In this document: piece after piece, positions 8,729 to 17,386 of the stretch | How positions within the stretch are numbered: the first letter of the stretch is position 1 | Layout of the letters: every line of letters begins with the position of its first letter | From: Litchfieldia alkalitelluris | Lineage (GTDB): Bacteria > Bacillota > Bacilli > Bacillales > Bacillaceae_L | DNA: 64,000 bases | Direction: 5' to 3' | NCBI RefSeq assembly: GCF_002019645.1 | Contig: NZ_KV917374.1 | Span: 3,980,696 to 4,044,695 of the forward strand | Notes under the pieces: generated by a model | Told to the model about the DNA's origin: nothing | Database searches by the model: none | What the model saw: the letters and a program-made list of their open reading frames with translations, nothing else | Translations under genes and position numbers: made by a program

Positions 8729-9466
8729 ATGAAAATAGATATAATCGGTGATATACATGGGTGTTATCAGGAATTTATAAGCCTTACAAAAAAACTTGAT
8801 TATTCGTGGGACTCAGGGTTACCCAGACATCCTGATGGGAGGTTGCTTGGCTTTGTTGGTGATTTAACAGATCGTGGTCCAGATTCTATATCTGTTATTA
8901 ATATTGTTTATGACCTTGTAAAAAACAACTTAGCTTATTATGTTCCAGGTAATCACTGTAACAAGCTTTATCGCTTTTTTTTAGGAAGAAAAGTTCAGGT
9001 TACCCATGGACTTGAAACAACTGTAGAAGAATTCGAGGCATTGTCAAAAAACGAACAATTAGAGATAAAGAATAAGTTTATTTGGTTATATGAAGCCTCT
9101 CCTCTTTATCATGTTTTAGATGATAAAAAACTAATCATTGCCCATGCAGGAATTAGAGAAGACTTTATCGGAAAACAAGATAAACGTGTCCAGACCTTCG
9201 TACTTTATGGCGATATCACTGGTAAATCTAACCCTGATGGTACTCCCGAACGCCGGGATTGGGCTAAACATTACCACGGAAGCGCATTAATCGTTTACGG
9301 ACACACACCAGTGAAAGAAAAAAGGATCATTGGGAATACAGTCAATATTGATACTGGAGCAGTATTTGGTGGGAAATTAACAGCCTTTCGTTATCCAGAA
9401 AAGGAAACGTTATCCGTGCCTTCTACGATGCCTTTTGTCGATGAGAAGTTTAGAAATTTTGATTAA
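8729..9466 (+). CDS. prpE: Bis(5'-nucleosyl)-tetraphosphatase PrpE (calcineurin-like)
   Basis: Metallophosphoesterase expected to hydrolyse Ap4A; the B. subtilis homologue is a PPP-type phosphatase affecting spore germination. The 245-residue chain has the metal-site motifs GDIHG (7-11), [14 protein letters not shown], and GHTPV near the C-terminus. The ATG at 8729 is preferred over an upstream in-frame codon because of AAAGG before it and because family members begin [11 protein letters not shown]. It is convergent with the relQ-nadF-yjbO operon; in B. subtilis prpE lies in the same chromosomal neighbourhood. Confidence 0.92.
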   Translation: MKIDIIGDIHGCYQEFISLTKKLDYSWDSGLPRHPDGRLLGFVGDLTDRGPDSISVINIVYDLVKNNLAYYVPGNHCNKLYRFFLGRKVQVTHGLETTVEEFEALSKNEQLEIKNKFIWLYEASPLYHVLDDKKLIIAHAGIREDFIGKQDKRVQTFVLYGDITGKSNPDGTPERRDWAKHYHGSALIVYGHTPVKEKRIIGNTVNIDTGAVFGGKLTAFRYPEKETLSVPSTMPFVDEKFRNFD

Positions 9467-9554
9467 TTATATGAGCCGAAATTTAGCACGGCTAGTCAAA
9501 GATTTTTTACTCAATTCCAATTGACTGGTGACCGATTTTTCAACACTTACAGGT

Positions 9555-9580
9555 AAGGTACGAGCATTCGCTCGTACCTT
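9555..9580. terminator. Bidirectional terminator between prpE and yjbO
   Basis: Perfect 11-bp stem AAGGTACGAGC-ATTC-GCTCGTACCTT. Its position between convergent genes suits both. T runs are short. Confidence 0.7.
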
Positions 9581-9655
9581 TACTTCTCGACCTATCAATA
9601 AACGTTTTTCGACACCTTAAGGGGCCTATCCTATTACCTTACATAAGATTATCTT

Positions 9656-10573
9656 CTAACCTTGCTCTGATTCATTTTTATTATAAAAGAGACTCTTCAT
9701 ATCCTCAGGAAGATCGATTGCAAAATTCATGCTCTCAAGTGTGATTGGATGAGAAAAAGAAACCTTGCTACAGTGTAATGCTTGCCGATTGATTCGTTTT
9801 TTCGAACCACCATAAAGATCGTCACCAAGTAGAGGATTGCCCTTATAAGAAAGATGAACACGAATTTGGTGCGTCCTCCCTGTCTCAAGTTGGATCAATA
9901 AATGCGAGAAATTGTTTTCTTCATCATATTTTAAGACTTTAAAATGCGTAACTGCATCTTGGCCATCTTGTCTAACCATACGTTCAATGATACTGTCACT
10001 TTTCCTTCCTATTGGAGCATTAATAGTACCCATTTCCTCAAGCACTAAACCATGTGTTAAGGCTTCATAACTTCTCTTAAGTAAGCCCTTTTTTTGTTGT
10101 TCTGTTAGTAAATGATGGATATGGCGAAACTTAGCGACTATTAATAATCCAGATGTATCACGATCTAAGCGATTAACGATATGGCTAGTTGACTCCAAAC
10201 CAATCTTTTGATAATAACTCATTACACCGTTTGCCAAACTATTGGTTGGATGTTCCCTTGAGGGAATTGTAGGTAAAAATGGTTGCTTATTGATCAACAT
10301 TAAAAATGAATCTTCATAAACGATATTGATTGGTATTTCTTTTGGAACCATATCTACACTTGGCTTTTCTTTAGGAAAAATCACTTTTAAATGATCACCA
10401 ATGTGAAGAACATGTCTAACATTTACATGCTCTCCATTCAATAAAATCGCTCCACCATCAAATTTAATATCTGTTAATGCAGTTTTCGAAATATGTTGCT
10501 CTTTTAGGAATTGCTTAATTAGTTTATTTTCATCTTGTTCATCAATAATCCATTCCAGATTAAACTGCTTCAA
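9656..10573 (-). CDS. yjbO: RluA-family RNA pseudouridine synthase YjbO
   Basis: Predicted to convert specific uridines of rRNA or tRNA to pseudouridine. The 305-residue product has a short S4-like RNA-binding N-terminus (about 10-75) and the RluA catalytic domain with the motif HIVNRLDRDTSGLLIVAK, whose central Asp is the nucleophile, plus TGRTHQIRVHL further on. It is the last gene of a relQ-nadF-yjbO operon, 12 bases after nadF. The RNA target is not evident from sequence. Confidence 0.92.
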   Translation of the reverse strand: MKQFNLEWIIDEQDENKLIKQFLKEQHISKTALTDIKFDGGAILLNGEHVNVRHVLHIGDHLKVIFPKEKPSVDMVPKEIPINIVYEDSFLMLINKQPFLPTIPSREHPTNSLANGVMSYYQKIGLESTSHIVNRLDRDTSGLLIVAKFRHIHHLLTEQQKKGLLKRSYEALTHGLVLEEMGTINAPIGRKSDSIIERMVRQDGQDAVTHFKVLKYDEENNFSHLLIQLETGRTHQIRVHLSYKGNPLLGDDLYGGSKKRINRQALHCSKVSFSHPITLESMNFAIDLPEDMKSLFYNKNESEQG

Positions 10574-10585
10574 GATGTTTTCTCT

Positions 10586-11380
10586 CTAATCTGAAACAAA
10601 TGAATCACGCACTCTCTTCCAAAAAGGAAATGGTCTATATCGAGCAAATCTAATTTTCTCAGTAGCAACCCGGCATTGTATTGATTTTACGTCCTTATGT
10701 AACAATGTGAGGTGATCGATCGTAATTTGGAAATCAACGTCATTAACAGGCTTTAACATAGATGTATGATGATTAGGTAATATCAATGGTGAGCCAATTG
10801 TTCGAAAGACTCGATTATTAATGGAGGCCATTTCAGCAACTTGAATTGCTTCAATAGAAGGATGCAAAATCGCTCCACCTAATGCTTTATTATAAGCAGT
10901 ACTTCCTGAAGGAGTAGATATACAAAGTCCATCGCCTCTGAATGTTTCAAACAATTGACCTTTAATTTCCAAATCCATTACAAGCGATCCTTCAAGGGCT
11001 TTTACTGTGCATTCATTTAAGGCTAAATATCTAGCTTCCTTGCTGCCATTTATGTAACGAATAATGACTTCTAATAAAGGATATTCAACAATTTTATATG
11101 GAGTTTTTGCAATCGCAATGACCAACTTTTCTACTTCCGCAGGAACCCAGTCAGCATAAAAACCAAGATGACCTGTATGAACCCCTACAAAAGCAGTTTG
11201 GCTCAAACGGTTCTTATATCGATGGAAAGCATAAAGTAATGTGCCATCGCCCCCTATTGAAATTACAATATCCGGCTTATCTTCATCATATATTAATTCA
11301 AAATCTGATAAATAAGTTCTTACTTTTTGCATTAAGGTATTAGATGTTGAGTCACCTTTTGATGTTACAGCAAATCTCAT
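10586..11380 (-). CDS. nadF: NAD kinase
   Basis: Phosphorylates NAD+ to NADP+ with ATP or polyphosphate. The 264 residues show the GGDGT motif (about 43-47), the conserved NECT block (about 122-125) and the glycine-rich [15 protein letters not shown]. Very close in layout to B. subtilis NadF (PpnKA). A G-rich Shine-Dalgarno (GGGGTGGG) precedes the ATG. It lies 16 bases after relQ, which puts (p)ppGpp synthesis and NADP supply in one transcript. Confidence 0.95.
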   Translation of the reverse strand: MRFAVTSKGDSTSNTLMQKVRTYLSDFELIYDEDKPDIVISIGGDGTLLYAFHRYKNRLSQTAFVGVHTGHLGFYADWVPAEVEKLVIAIAKTPYKIVEYPLLEVIIRYINGSKEARYLALNECTVKALEGSLVMDLEIKGQLFETFRGDGLCISTPSGSTAYNKALGGAILHPSIEAIQVAEMASINNRVFRTIGSPLILPNHHTSMLKPVNDVDFQITIDHLTLLHKDVKSIQCRVATEKIRFARYRPFPFWKRVRDSFVSD

Positions 11381-11396
11381 TCAACCCACCCCATCT

Positions 11397-12032
11397 CTAG
11401 TCTGAATCCTCAGCTTCTTTTTTTCGAGAGAATACCACTTGTGCTTCTTGGATTTCCACTCGAATTTTTGACATTTCCTCATCTAATTGAAATGCGGCCT
11501 CTGCTGCTCTTTGAAGACGAAGCTCGATATCTTTAGGAAAGCGCCCTCGATATTTATAATTTAATGAGTGTTCGATTGTAGCCCAAAAGTTCATTGCCAA
11601 TGTTCGGATTTGGATTTCTACTAATATTTTCTTCTCTCCATCTATTGCTTGCACAGGATAGCAAATGACAAGATGATACGACCGATAACCGCTTTTTTTC
11701 TTTTGGGATACATAGTCTTTTTCTTCAATAATTTCAAAATCATTCCGGTTTCTTAACATCTCTACTACTTTTCTAATATCATCTACAAACTGACACATCA
11801 TTCTCAATCCTGCAATGTCCTGCATTTCTTCAGAAAGCTTATCTAATTCAATATTCTTTTTATTTGCTTTATCCAATATACTTGCTATAGGTTTTACTCT
11901 TCCAGTTACAAACTCAATAGGTGAATGGACTCCTTGCATCTCAAATTGAGTTCTCATTCCTTTAAACTTAACCTTTAACTCATCTACAGCTTGCTCATAG
12001 GGAGCAAGAAAATGGTCCCAATGTTTAATCAT
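11397..12032 (-). CDS. relQ: Small alarmone synthetase RelQ (YjbM/SasB)
   Basis: Makes (p)ppGpp from ATP and GTP or GDP; the B. subtilis enzyme is a homotetramer activated by pppGpp and lacks a hydrolase domain. The 211-residue RelA/SpoT synthetase domain contains SPIEFVTGRVK, DIAGLRMMCQFVDD, KKSGYRSYHLV and the ATIEHSLNYKY block. The ATG at 12032 is chosen because AAAAGGGTGG is correctly placed for it; a GTG four codons upstream overlaps that Shine-Dalgarno. First gene of the relQ-nadF-yjbO operon. Confidence 0.94.
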   Translation of the reverse strand: MIKHWDHFLAPYEQAVDELKVKFKGMRTQFEMQGVHSPIEFVTGRVKPIASILDKANKKNIELDKLSEEMQDIAGLRMMCQFVDDIRKVVEMLRNRNDFEIIEEKDYVSQKKKSGYRSYHLVICYPVQAIDGEKKILVEIQIRTLAMNFWATIEHSLNYKYRGRFPKDIELRLQRAAEAAFQLDEEMSKIRVEIQEAQVVFSRKKEAEDSD

Positions 12033-12119
12033 TGAAAACGCCACCCTTTTATCTATAAATCATTTTTGCTATAGAAACAACTCTCAATTGGCTCTAATTC
12101 AAAATCACTTTATTTTAGG

Positions 12120-12274
12120 CTAGTTTCGTAAACTTTGTTGCTTTTAAAGGCCGTTTATAATCACTATGAACTTGGTAGAGTGACATCTTTTCTTCCTAAA
12201 TGATAACTATAACATCAAGTGAAATAGTGTATCCTACCTAAAAAAGGTCAATTAGCAACAATCTTTCAGAAAAG
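12120..12274. repeat. Dispersed MITE-like repeat, family D, copy 2
   Basis: Ends TTCGTAAACTTTGTTGCTTT and GGTCAATTAGCAACAATC followed by TTTCAGAAAAGAG. About 155 bp with no ORF, between relQ and the yjbL-type gene. Confidence 0.65.
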
Positions 12275-12278
12275 AGAC

Positions 12279-12653
12279 TTATTTTATAAAAGTCTCTTCG
12301 ACCATTGAAACCATTTCTTCCCCATAATTGGCATTTCCTTCAATATTTTGCACAAGATAAGTTAATTCCTCAGCAATACCTTCTAGGACAATTTCCTGCC
12401 CATTTTGACGAAGTACAGGTATAAGTTTATCTTCAATAAGCTTTCTTAATGATCCCCATACAGATGTAGGGAAACTTAAATAAACATACTCATCATTAGT
12501 TTCTACTATGTAAATGAACGAAAGATTATCAGAGTCAACTAACATTTGACCTGTAACTTTCATTGAGGAAATCTCAATATTGTTATCAACTAGCTGGAAT
12601 TCAAGTGTATTATCTTTAAGTGTTGATGTTGATACTTCTATTCTATTTTGCAT
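12279..12653 (-). CDS. yjbL: UPF0738 family protein YjbL
   Basis: Conserved Bacillus protein of unknown function, 124 residues, acidic, soluble and without recognisable catalytic motif. Recognised by its order in the block (next to relQ and divergent from yjbK) and by the conserved FIYIVETNDEYVYLSFP region and the LRKLIEDKLIPVL helix. The stop lies just beside a D repeat, so that repeat may supply the transcript end. Confidence 0.8.
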   Translation of the reverse strand: MQNRIEVSTSTLKDNTLEFQLVDNNIEISSMKVTGQMLVDSDNLSFIYIVETNDEYVYLSFPTSVWGSLRKLIEDKLIPVLRQNGQEIVLEGIAEELTYLVQNIEGNANYGEEMVSMVEETFIK

Positions 12654-12797
12654 GGTAAACTCCCTTCCAAATAATCCATTTACATTTTATCATAATAAGA
12701 TGTTAAATGTATAAAATGCGTTTGACCACTTAAGGACAAATTAATATTTCTCTGCTAATATAAAATATATACATGCTCAGGGAGAGGACGATTATTC

Positions 12798-13388
12798 GTG
12801 AATCAGGAATTAGAAATAGAATTTAAAAATTTATTAATGAAAAATGAATTTGAAACCATTAGAAACTTCTTTAATCTCTCCGAATCCTCCTTTATCGTGC
12901 AAGAAAACCACTATTTTGATACAGAGGATTTTTCATTAAAGGAAAACAGTTCAGCCCTAAGGATTCGGTTAAAAGAAAATAACCATATCTTGACTTTGAA
13001 ACAACCACAACAAGTTGGATTACTTGAAACACATCAATCATTAACTAGTCAATCCGTAAAACAGCTAATAGAAGGAAAATCCGTCATTGATGGTAAAATT
13101 AGTGAACTCATTTCTGAAATGGGTATACAACATGAATTGTTGAAGTATTTTGGTACATTAAAAACATATCGTTCAGAAGTCCCATACAAAAATGGAATTT
13201 TGGTGTTAGACCATAGTTTGTATTTAAATGTAGAGGATTTTGAATTAGAATATGAAGTAACGGATGAAATAGAAGGCTTTGAAAACTTTAAAAACCTTCT
13301 AACATCACTTAACATACCGCAAAGAAAGACAGAAAATAAGATCCAACGGTTTTACAATAAACTATATTATCATGGAGACCACAAATGA
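12798..13388 (+). CDS. yjbK: CYTH domain protein YjbK
   Basis: Member of the CYTH (CyaB-ThTPase) triphosphate tunnel metalloenzymes, which act on tripolyphosphate or thiamine triphosphate; the physiological substrate in Bacillus is unclear. The hallmark ExExK is at residues 6-10 (EIEFK), and alternating charged strands ([36 protein letters not shown]) follow. Translation starts at GTG 12798 behind GGGAGAGG. The last four bases overlap the cwlQ start (ATGA), implying coupling. Confidence 0.88.
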   Translation: MNQELEIEFKNLLMKNEFETIRNFFNLSESSFIVQENHYFDTEDFSLKENSSALRIRLKENNHILTLKQPQQVGLLETHQSLTSQSVKQLIEGKSVIDGKISELISEMGIQHELLKYFGTLKTYRSEVPYKNGILVLDHSLYLNVEDFELEYEVTDEIEGFENFKNLLTSLNIPQRKTENKIQRFYNKLYYHGDHK

Positions 13389-13990
13389 AAATCGATTTAA
13401 AAGTAATGATGGAATTGCAAGCAATTAGAAATTTAAATAAAGAACATGTTCTACTTGATGACCAAAACAACTCATTATTTAGAGAACTTTTTGAGCAATT
13501 ACTATCAAAGGATATTTCAACTAGCGAGCCAACTAAAAGTGTAGGCTTACAGTTACCTGGGCAGCAACTACATAGTTACATACAGCCAGTGACTAAATCT
13601 GTATCAGAACCAAGCAACTCAATCCAAGAGTATATTCATATTGCATCTGAGAAATTTAATGTCGACTCAAAACTAATATCTTCTGTAATAAAGCATGAGT
13701 CCAATTTTAATCCTTCTGCGAAGAGTCATGCAGGTGCTACTGGTTTGATGCAATTGATGCCAGGTACAGCGAGAGGTCTAGGGGTTACAGATATTTATGA
13801 TCCTAAACAAAATATTGAAGCTGGAACTAAATATTTACGCCAAATGCTTGATCGATATAATGGTGACGTTTCGCTTGCACTTGCTGCATATAATGCTGGG
13901 CTTGGAAACGTTGATAAGTATGGTGGTATTCCTCCTTTTAAAGAGACTCAACACTATGTACAGAAAGTTACATCTAGCTATTATAGTTAA
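13385..13990 (+). CDS. cwlQ: Soluble lytic transglycosylase-like murein hydrolase (CwlQ/YjbJ)
   Basis: Cleaves the MurNAc-GlcNAc glycan backbone. In the 201 residues, a variable N-terminal part (1-75) precedes a C-terminal SLT domain (about 80-195) with the catalytic Glu in [12 protein letters not shown], the [13 protein letters not shown] block and AAYNAG. B. subtilis CwlQ is a bifunctional muramidase/transglycosylase. No clear signal peptide is seen, as in the B. subtilis homologue. Overlaps yjbK by 4 bases. A terminator follows. Confidence 0.9.
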   Translation: MKIDLKVMMELQAIRNLNKEHVLLDDQNNSLFRELFEQLLSKDISTSEPTKSVGLQLPGQQLHSYIQPVTKSVSEPSNSIQEYIHIASEKFNVDSKLISSVIKHESNFNPSAKSHAGATGLMQLMPGTARGLGVTDIYDPKQNIEAGTKYLRQMLDRYNGDVSLALAAYNAGLGNVDKYGGIPPFKETQHYVQKVTSSYYS

Positions 13991-14011
13991 ATAACCTGAA
14001 GTAAGTTAAGG

Positions 14012-14079
14012 GAACCCACCTTGGATTGAATGATAATGAGGCAGTCTCATTATTTTGTCAATTGGTAGGTTCTTTTTTC
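14012..14079 (+). terminator. Terminator of yjbK-cwlQ
   Basis: Outer arms GAACCCACC and GGTAGGTTC with an inner stem ATAATGAG/CTCATTAT, then a T run. Confidence 0.8.
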
Positions 14080-14085
14080 TTATTA

Positions 14086-14278
14086 TCTACCCTGAAAAAA
14101 GAAATGCTGAAGGCGCTCGTTCATCGGCGACAGGCATAAGACGAGCCGGCTAGAAGGTTGCTTTTTAACCTTCTAGTAGGATTGACTTAGACCTGAGAGC
14201 CGATAGCGCCTGAAGCTAGACACTAAGCTAAATATAATTTTTCATACTCCATGGTGCTAATTTTAATTAGCATAGATG
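14086..14278 (+). repeat. Modular repeat, core B, copy 1
   Basis: Common ends around a core that folds as a nested hairpin: GGCGCT/AGCGCC, ATCGGC/GCCGAT and inner CTAGAAGGTT/AACCTTCTAG. First of four modules placed head to tail. Confidence 0.88.
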
Positions 14279-14499
14279 TCTACCCTGAAAATAACTTAGG
14301 TTGGAGAGTTCCATGAGCTGCGATCCACTTGCTTTCCGCGGGGTGGTCCGTGAGCCTCCTCGTCGCCAGGGGCTCAGCTCCTGTGGGGTCTCACGAGACC
14401 ACTCGATCCCGCAGGAGTCAAGTGGCTCTCCGCTCATTCCACACTGAGGAGGAAACATTTTCATTCACCATGGTGCGAAATACTTATTTAGCATAGATG
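14279..14499 (+). repeat. Modular repeat, core A
   Basis: Complete A copy. CTCCTGTGGG pairs with CCCGCAGGAG around GGTCTC-ACGA-GACC. The junction with the next module is exact at TCTACCCTG. Confidence 0.88.
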
Positions 14500-14692
14500 T
14501 CTACCCTGAAAAAAGAAATGCGGAAGGCGCGCGATCATCGGCGACAGGCATAAGGCGAGACTGCTAGAAGGTTGTTCTTTAACCTTCTAGTAGGATTGAC
14601 TTAGACCTGAGAGCCGATAGCGCCTGGAGCTAGACACTAAGCTAAGTATAATTTTTCATACTCCATGGTGCTAATTTTAATTAGCATGAAAG
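14500..14692 (+). repeat. Modular repeat, core B, copy 2
   Basis: Same length and layout as the copy at 14086, differing by scattered substitutions, with the same inner stem. Confidence 0.88.
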
Positions 14693-14914
14693 TCTACCCT
14701 GAAAATAACCTAGGTAGTGGAGTTCCATGAGCTGCGATCCACTTGCGGGATACCGCGGGGTGGTCCGTGAGCCTCCTCGTCGCCAGGGGCGGGCTTTGCG
14801 GGGTCTCACGAGACCACTGGATCCCGCCCGCAGGAGTCAAGTGTCTCTCCGCTCATTCCACACTAGGTGATAAACTATATCATCCTCCATGGTGCGAATT
14901 TTATTGCATGGAGG
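14693..14914 (+). repeat. Modular repeat, core A
   Basis: A copy with altered stem tips (GGATACCGCGGGG; GGGCTTTGCGGGG) and the usual right end CCTCCATGGTGCGAATT. Confidence 0.85.
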
Positions 14915-15065
14915 ACTACCATGAAAATTCTCAGTCTCAAAATTCCATTCGCTACAGTTCACTAGCTTTCGGCCCAGGGACCATCGTCGCCTACTGCTCC
15001 CGTGGGAGGTCCCGAATTGGCTGGTCAGTAAGCCCTCCTCATGGAAATACTATAAATTTCCACTT
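14915..15065 (+). repeat. Degenerate module-like sequence
   Basis: Starts CTACCATGAAAATTCTCAG, like a decayed left end, and holds palindromic GC-rich stretches (GGGACCATCGTCGCC, CTCCCGTGGGAGGTCCC). No clear right end. Confidence 0.4.
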
Positions 15066-15161
15066 TCTAAAAATGCGCATTATTTGAGATATCTCAAAAC
15101 CATTGCTAAAATAAAGAAAAGTACAATCAATGATTGATTAAAAATAACCACAAGGAAATAT

Positions 15162-15170
15162 TGGTACAAT
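15162..15170 (+). promoter_or_regulatory. Possible extended -10 promoter of yjbI-yjbH
   Basis: TGGTACAAT fits an extended -10 (TGnTAnAAT) 36 bases before the yjbI start. No good -35 hexamer is present. Confidence 0.35.
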
Positions 15171-15205
15171 AAGAATATAAATCTTTATTAAAAGGGGTAA
15201 ATAAT

Positions 15206-15616
15206 ATGTCCGAGTCTTTTACAACACCTTACGAAGCAATTGGGGGAGAAATGATCATTTCAAAACTCGTTGACGCTTTTTATAAGCGAGTCGGACAGCA
15301 TCCAGAATTATCTCCTATATTCCCAAAAGATCTTAGTGAAACAGCACGTGTACAAAAGCAATTCTTAACTCAGTATTTAGGTGGTCCTTCACTTTATACA
15401 ACTGAGCATGGACACCCTATGCTTCGCGCACGACATATGCCTTTTGAAATTACACCAACTCGTGCTAACGCATGGCTTTCATGTATGAAAGAAGCAATGG
15501 ATGAAATAGGTTTGGAGGGTCCAGTAAGAGACGATTTCTTCCACCGATTAATCCTTACTGCACAACATATGATTAATACTCCTGATGAGCATTCTGAGAA
15601 AGGAGTTTTATTTTGA
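15206..15616 (+). CDS. yjbI: Truncated hemoglobin YjbI (trHbO type)
   Basis: Small haem protein binding O2 and other diatomic ligands. The 136 residues have the 2/2 globin pattern: YEAIGGE near the N-terminus, the CD1/E region FLTQYLGGP, and the proximal-His segment RHMPFEIT (about 75-83). AAAGGGG precedes the ATG. It overlaps yjbH by 4 bases, the same two-gene operon as in B. subtilis. This links a haem sensor or scavenger to the Spx adaptor, which suggests a redox role. Confidence 0.94.
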   Translation: MSESFTTPYEAIGGEMIISKLVDAFYKRVGQHPELSPIFPKDLSETARVQKQFLTQYLGGPSLYTTEHGHPMLRARHMPFEITPTRANAWLSCMKEAMDEIGLEGPVRDDFFHRLILTAQHMINTPDEHSEKGVLF

Positions 15617-16488
15617 GTTCAAAAAATATTCCAGATTGGCTAGCAGCCCAGGGCTGTACGAGTGGAAAAAGACCGTTAGAAATATACATGTTCATTGACC
15701 CACTTTGTCCGGAATGCTGGGCATTGGAGCCCGTTTTAAAAAAATTGTACATTGAGTATGGTCGTTTTTTTACAATTCGTTATGTATTAAGTGGTCGATT
15801 AGCATCTTTAAACCTTGGTCGTCAGAAAGTCGAAGATATTGCTCAAGTTTGGGAACGAACAGCTAGTAGAACAGGAATGTCATGTGATGGATCTCTATGG
15901 CTTGAAAATCCAATAGAAACTCCTTATTCCGTTTCCATTGCAGTGAAAGCAGCAGAATTACAAGGTAAGCGCCAAGGCTCTCGATACCTTCGCAAGCTTC
16001 AAGAACTTCTTTTTTTAGAGAAACAGAATATCTCTAAAGAAAGAGTGTTACTGGAATGCGCAGAAAATGTTGGACTTGATGTTGATGAATTTTATCGGGA
16101 TTTACATTCTTCTAGTTCAACAAAAGCATTTCAATGTGATTTAACGATTACTTCCGAGATGGAAGTTGATCGGATCCCAACACTTGTATTTTTCAACGAA
16201 AATATAGATGAAGAAGGGATAAAAATAACGGGTTATTATCCTTATGAAATGTATGTTCAAATTCTCCACGAAATGTTAGGAGAAGAGCAGTACCCATCAC
16301 CACCTCCTGATTTAGAAGAGTTTTTACGACACTTTAGATTCGTAGGGTCTAATGAAATTGCAGAGGTTTATAATTTAAGTTTAAGTGAAGTCAATCGAGA
16401 AATGAAAAAACTATTGTTAAAACAAAAGGTAGAGCAAGTTCCTGTAAAGTATGGGACCTTCTGGCGTTATAATGATGAAGATGAATGA
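15613..16488 (+). CDS. yjbH: ClpXP adaptor protein YjbH (SpxH), DsbA-like
   Basis: Binds Spx and delivers it to ClpXP, keeping the disulfide-stress regulon low. The 291-residue protein has a thioredoxin/DsbA-like fold with a CPEC motif (Cys32-Cys35 in DPLCPECW), an all-helical insert (about 100-170) and a cis-Pro region (DRIPTLVFF). It starts with TTG at 15613, overlapping the yjbI stop, behind GAAAGGAG. Its partner Spx is encoded at 24.9 kb. A strong terminator follows. Confidence 0.93.
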   Translation: MSSKNIPDWLAAQGCTSGKRPLEIYMFIDPLCPECWALEPVLKKLYIEYGRFFTIRYVLSGRLASLNLGRQKVEDIAQVWERTASRTGMSCDGSLWLENPIETPYSVSIAVKAAELQGKRQGSRYLRKLQELLFLEKQNISKERVLLECAENVGLDVDEFYRDLHSSSSTKAFQCDLTITSEMEVDRIPTLVFFNENIDEEGIKITGYYPYEMYVQILHEMLGEEQYPSPPPDLEEFLRHFRFVGSNEIAEVYNLSLSEVNREMKKLLLKQKVEQVPVKYGTFWRYNDEDE

Positions 16489-16506
16489 ACGAATTAAAAA
16501 AAGTAG

Positions 16507-16548
16507 AAAGTAAAAAGACTTGGTTATAGGACCAAGTCTTTTTACTTT
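16507..16548 (+). terminator. Terminator of yjbI-yjbH
   Basis: Arms AAAGTAAAAAGACTTGGT and ACCAAGTCTTTTTACTTT around TATAGG, with T runs. Confidence 0.9.
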
Positions 16549-16808
16549 TTGTCATCTAAGACAATAAAGGGGATGGGAGAAATTTTTCACGGTCAAACAA
16601 AGGGGTATAATGTTTGGTTTGTGATTAACTTCATGAATACAATATATCACTTCTTGTCGAATAAAAACAATACCCTTGTATATTATTTCACAATATTGTC
16701 AAAATCTATTAATTTACAGATTGGCTCGTACATATAATCGTAAAAAGTTGCACTATTTAGCCAATTTGCGAATAAGTATAAGTAAGTGTAAAAAGGAGGG
16801 TTTTCCTA
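16549..16808. other. Intergenic region before the small membrane ORF
   Basis: AT-rich. Contains TATAAT near 16731 and an inverted repeat ATTGGCT/AGCCAAT about 16723-16767, which may be the promoter and leader of the next small gene. No coding sequence supported. Confidence 0.35.
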
Positions 16809-16985
16809 GTGAAAAAGATAGGCATCTTAATGGGATGCATATGCATCATACTTTCTTTCTTCTTTAACATCTTAGGCTTGATGGGTTTGATTCCACTTTA
16901 TATAACAGCTCCACCGTTATTTTTATCACTATTAGTTACACTTTACTTAATTAATAACAGAAAAAGATTTAGAGGCTTTTATTGA
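16809..16985 (+). CDS. Small two-segment membrane protein, function unknown
   Basis: A 58-codon gene starting at GTG 16809. The ideal Shine-Dalgarno AAAGGAGGG lies 8 bases upstream, which is the main support. The product begins MKKIGILMGCICIILSFFF and has two hydrophobic segments (about 4-22 and 27-47) followed by a basic tail NNRKRFRGFY. It lies between yjbH and pepF, where B. subtilis also has a small gene (yjzH), but homology is not shown. An A-type repeat begins about 50 bases downstream. Confidence 0.6.
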   Translation: MKKIGILMGCICIILSFFFNILGLMGLIPLYITAPPLFLSLLVTLYLINNRKRFRGFY

Positions 16986-17033
16986 AGGGTCTGACCTTAT
17001 TTTTCCCAAGACTGAATTTAAATACTAAGTAGA

Positions 17034-17251
17034 CCTTCATGCGAATGAGAAATTTGCACCATGGAGGATGAAAATGTTGTTCACTTAGTGTGGAATGAGC
17101 GAAGATCCACCTGACTCCTGCGGGATCTGGCGGTCTCGTGAGACCCCGCAGGAGCTCCAAAAGCGACGAGGGAGGCTCATGGACCGCCCCGCGGAAAGCA
17201 GGTGGATCGCAGCTCATGGAACTCCGCTAACTTAGTTATTTTCATGGTAGA
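17034..17251 (-). repeat. Modular repeat, core A (minus orientation)
   Basis: Right end CATGGTGCAAATT and left end (CATGGTAGA on the plus strand) frame the palindromic A core. A solitary copy between the small membrane ORF and pepF. Confidence 0.85.
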
Positions 17252-17332
17252 TTTAATTATATCTTTTTTAAGCCTCTTAGACATTTCTAACTGGATGGAG
17301 CACGTAAGAAAAGGCCCAGACGGCCTAAAAAC

Positions 17333-17372
17333 AAAAAGTACCTGCCCAATTGATGGGATACAGGTACTTTTT
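17333..17372 (-). terminator. Terminator of pepF
   Basis: Arms AAAAAGTACCTG and CAGGTACTTTTT; on the minus strand a T run follows. An extra small stem AGGCC/GGCCT lies just beyond it at about 17312-17326. Confidence 0.9.
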
Positions 17373-17386
17373 CTAACTAAACTATT

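Noticed and set aside
14267-15087. Open frames across the A and B modules (also 16969-17217 and 24643-24849)
   Set aside because: Repeat-derived, GC-rich palindromic sequence without Shine-Dalgarno; the frame is not kept between copies.
16549-16867. Open frames upstream of and across the small membrane ORF
   Set aside because: No ribosome binding sites and composition of noncoding DNA; the GTG-started frame at 16809 fits better.
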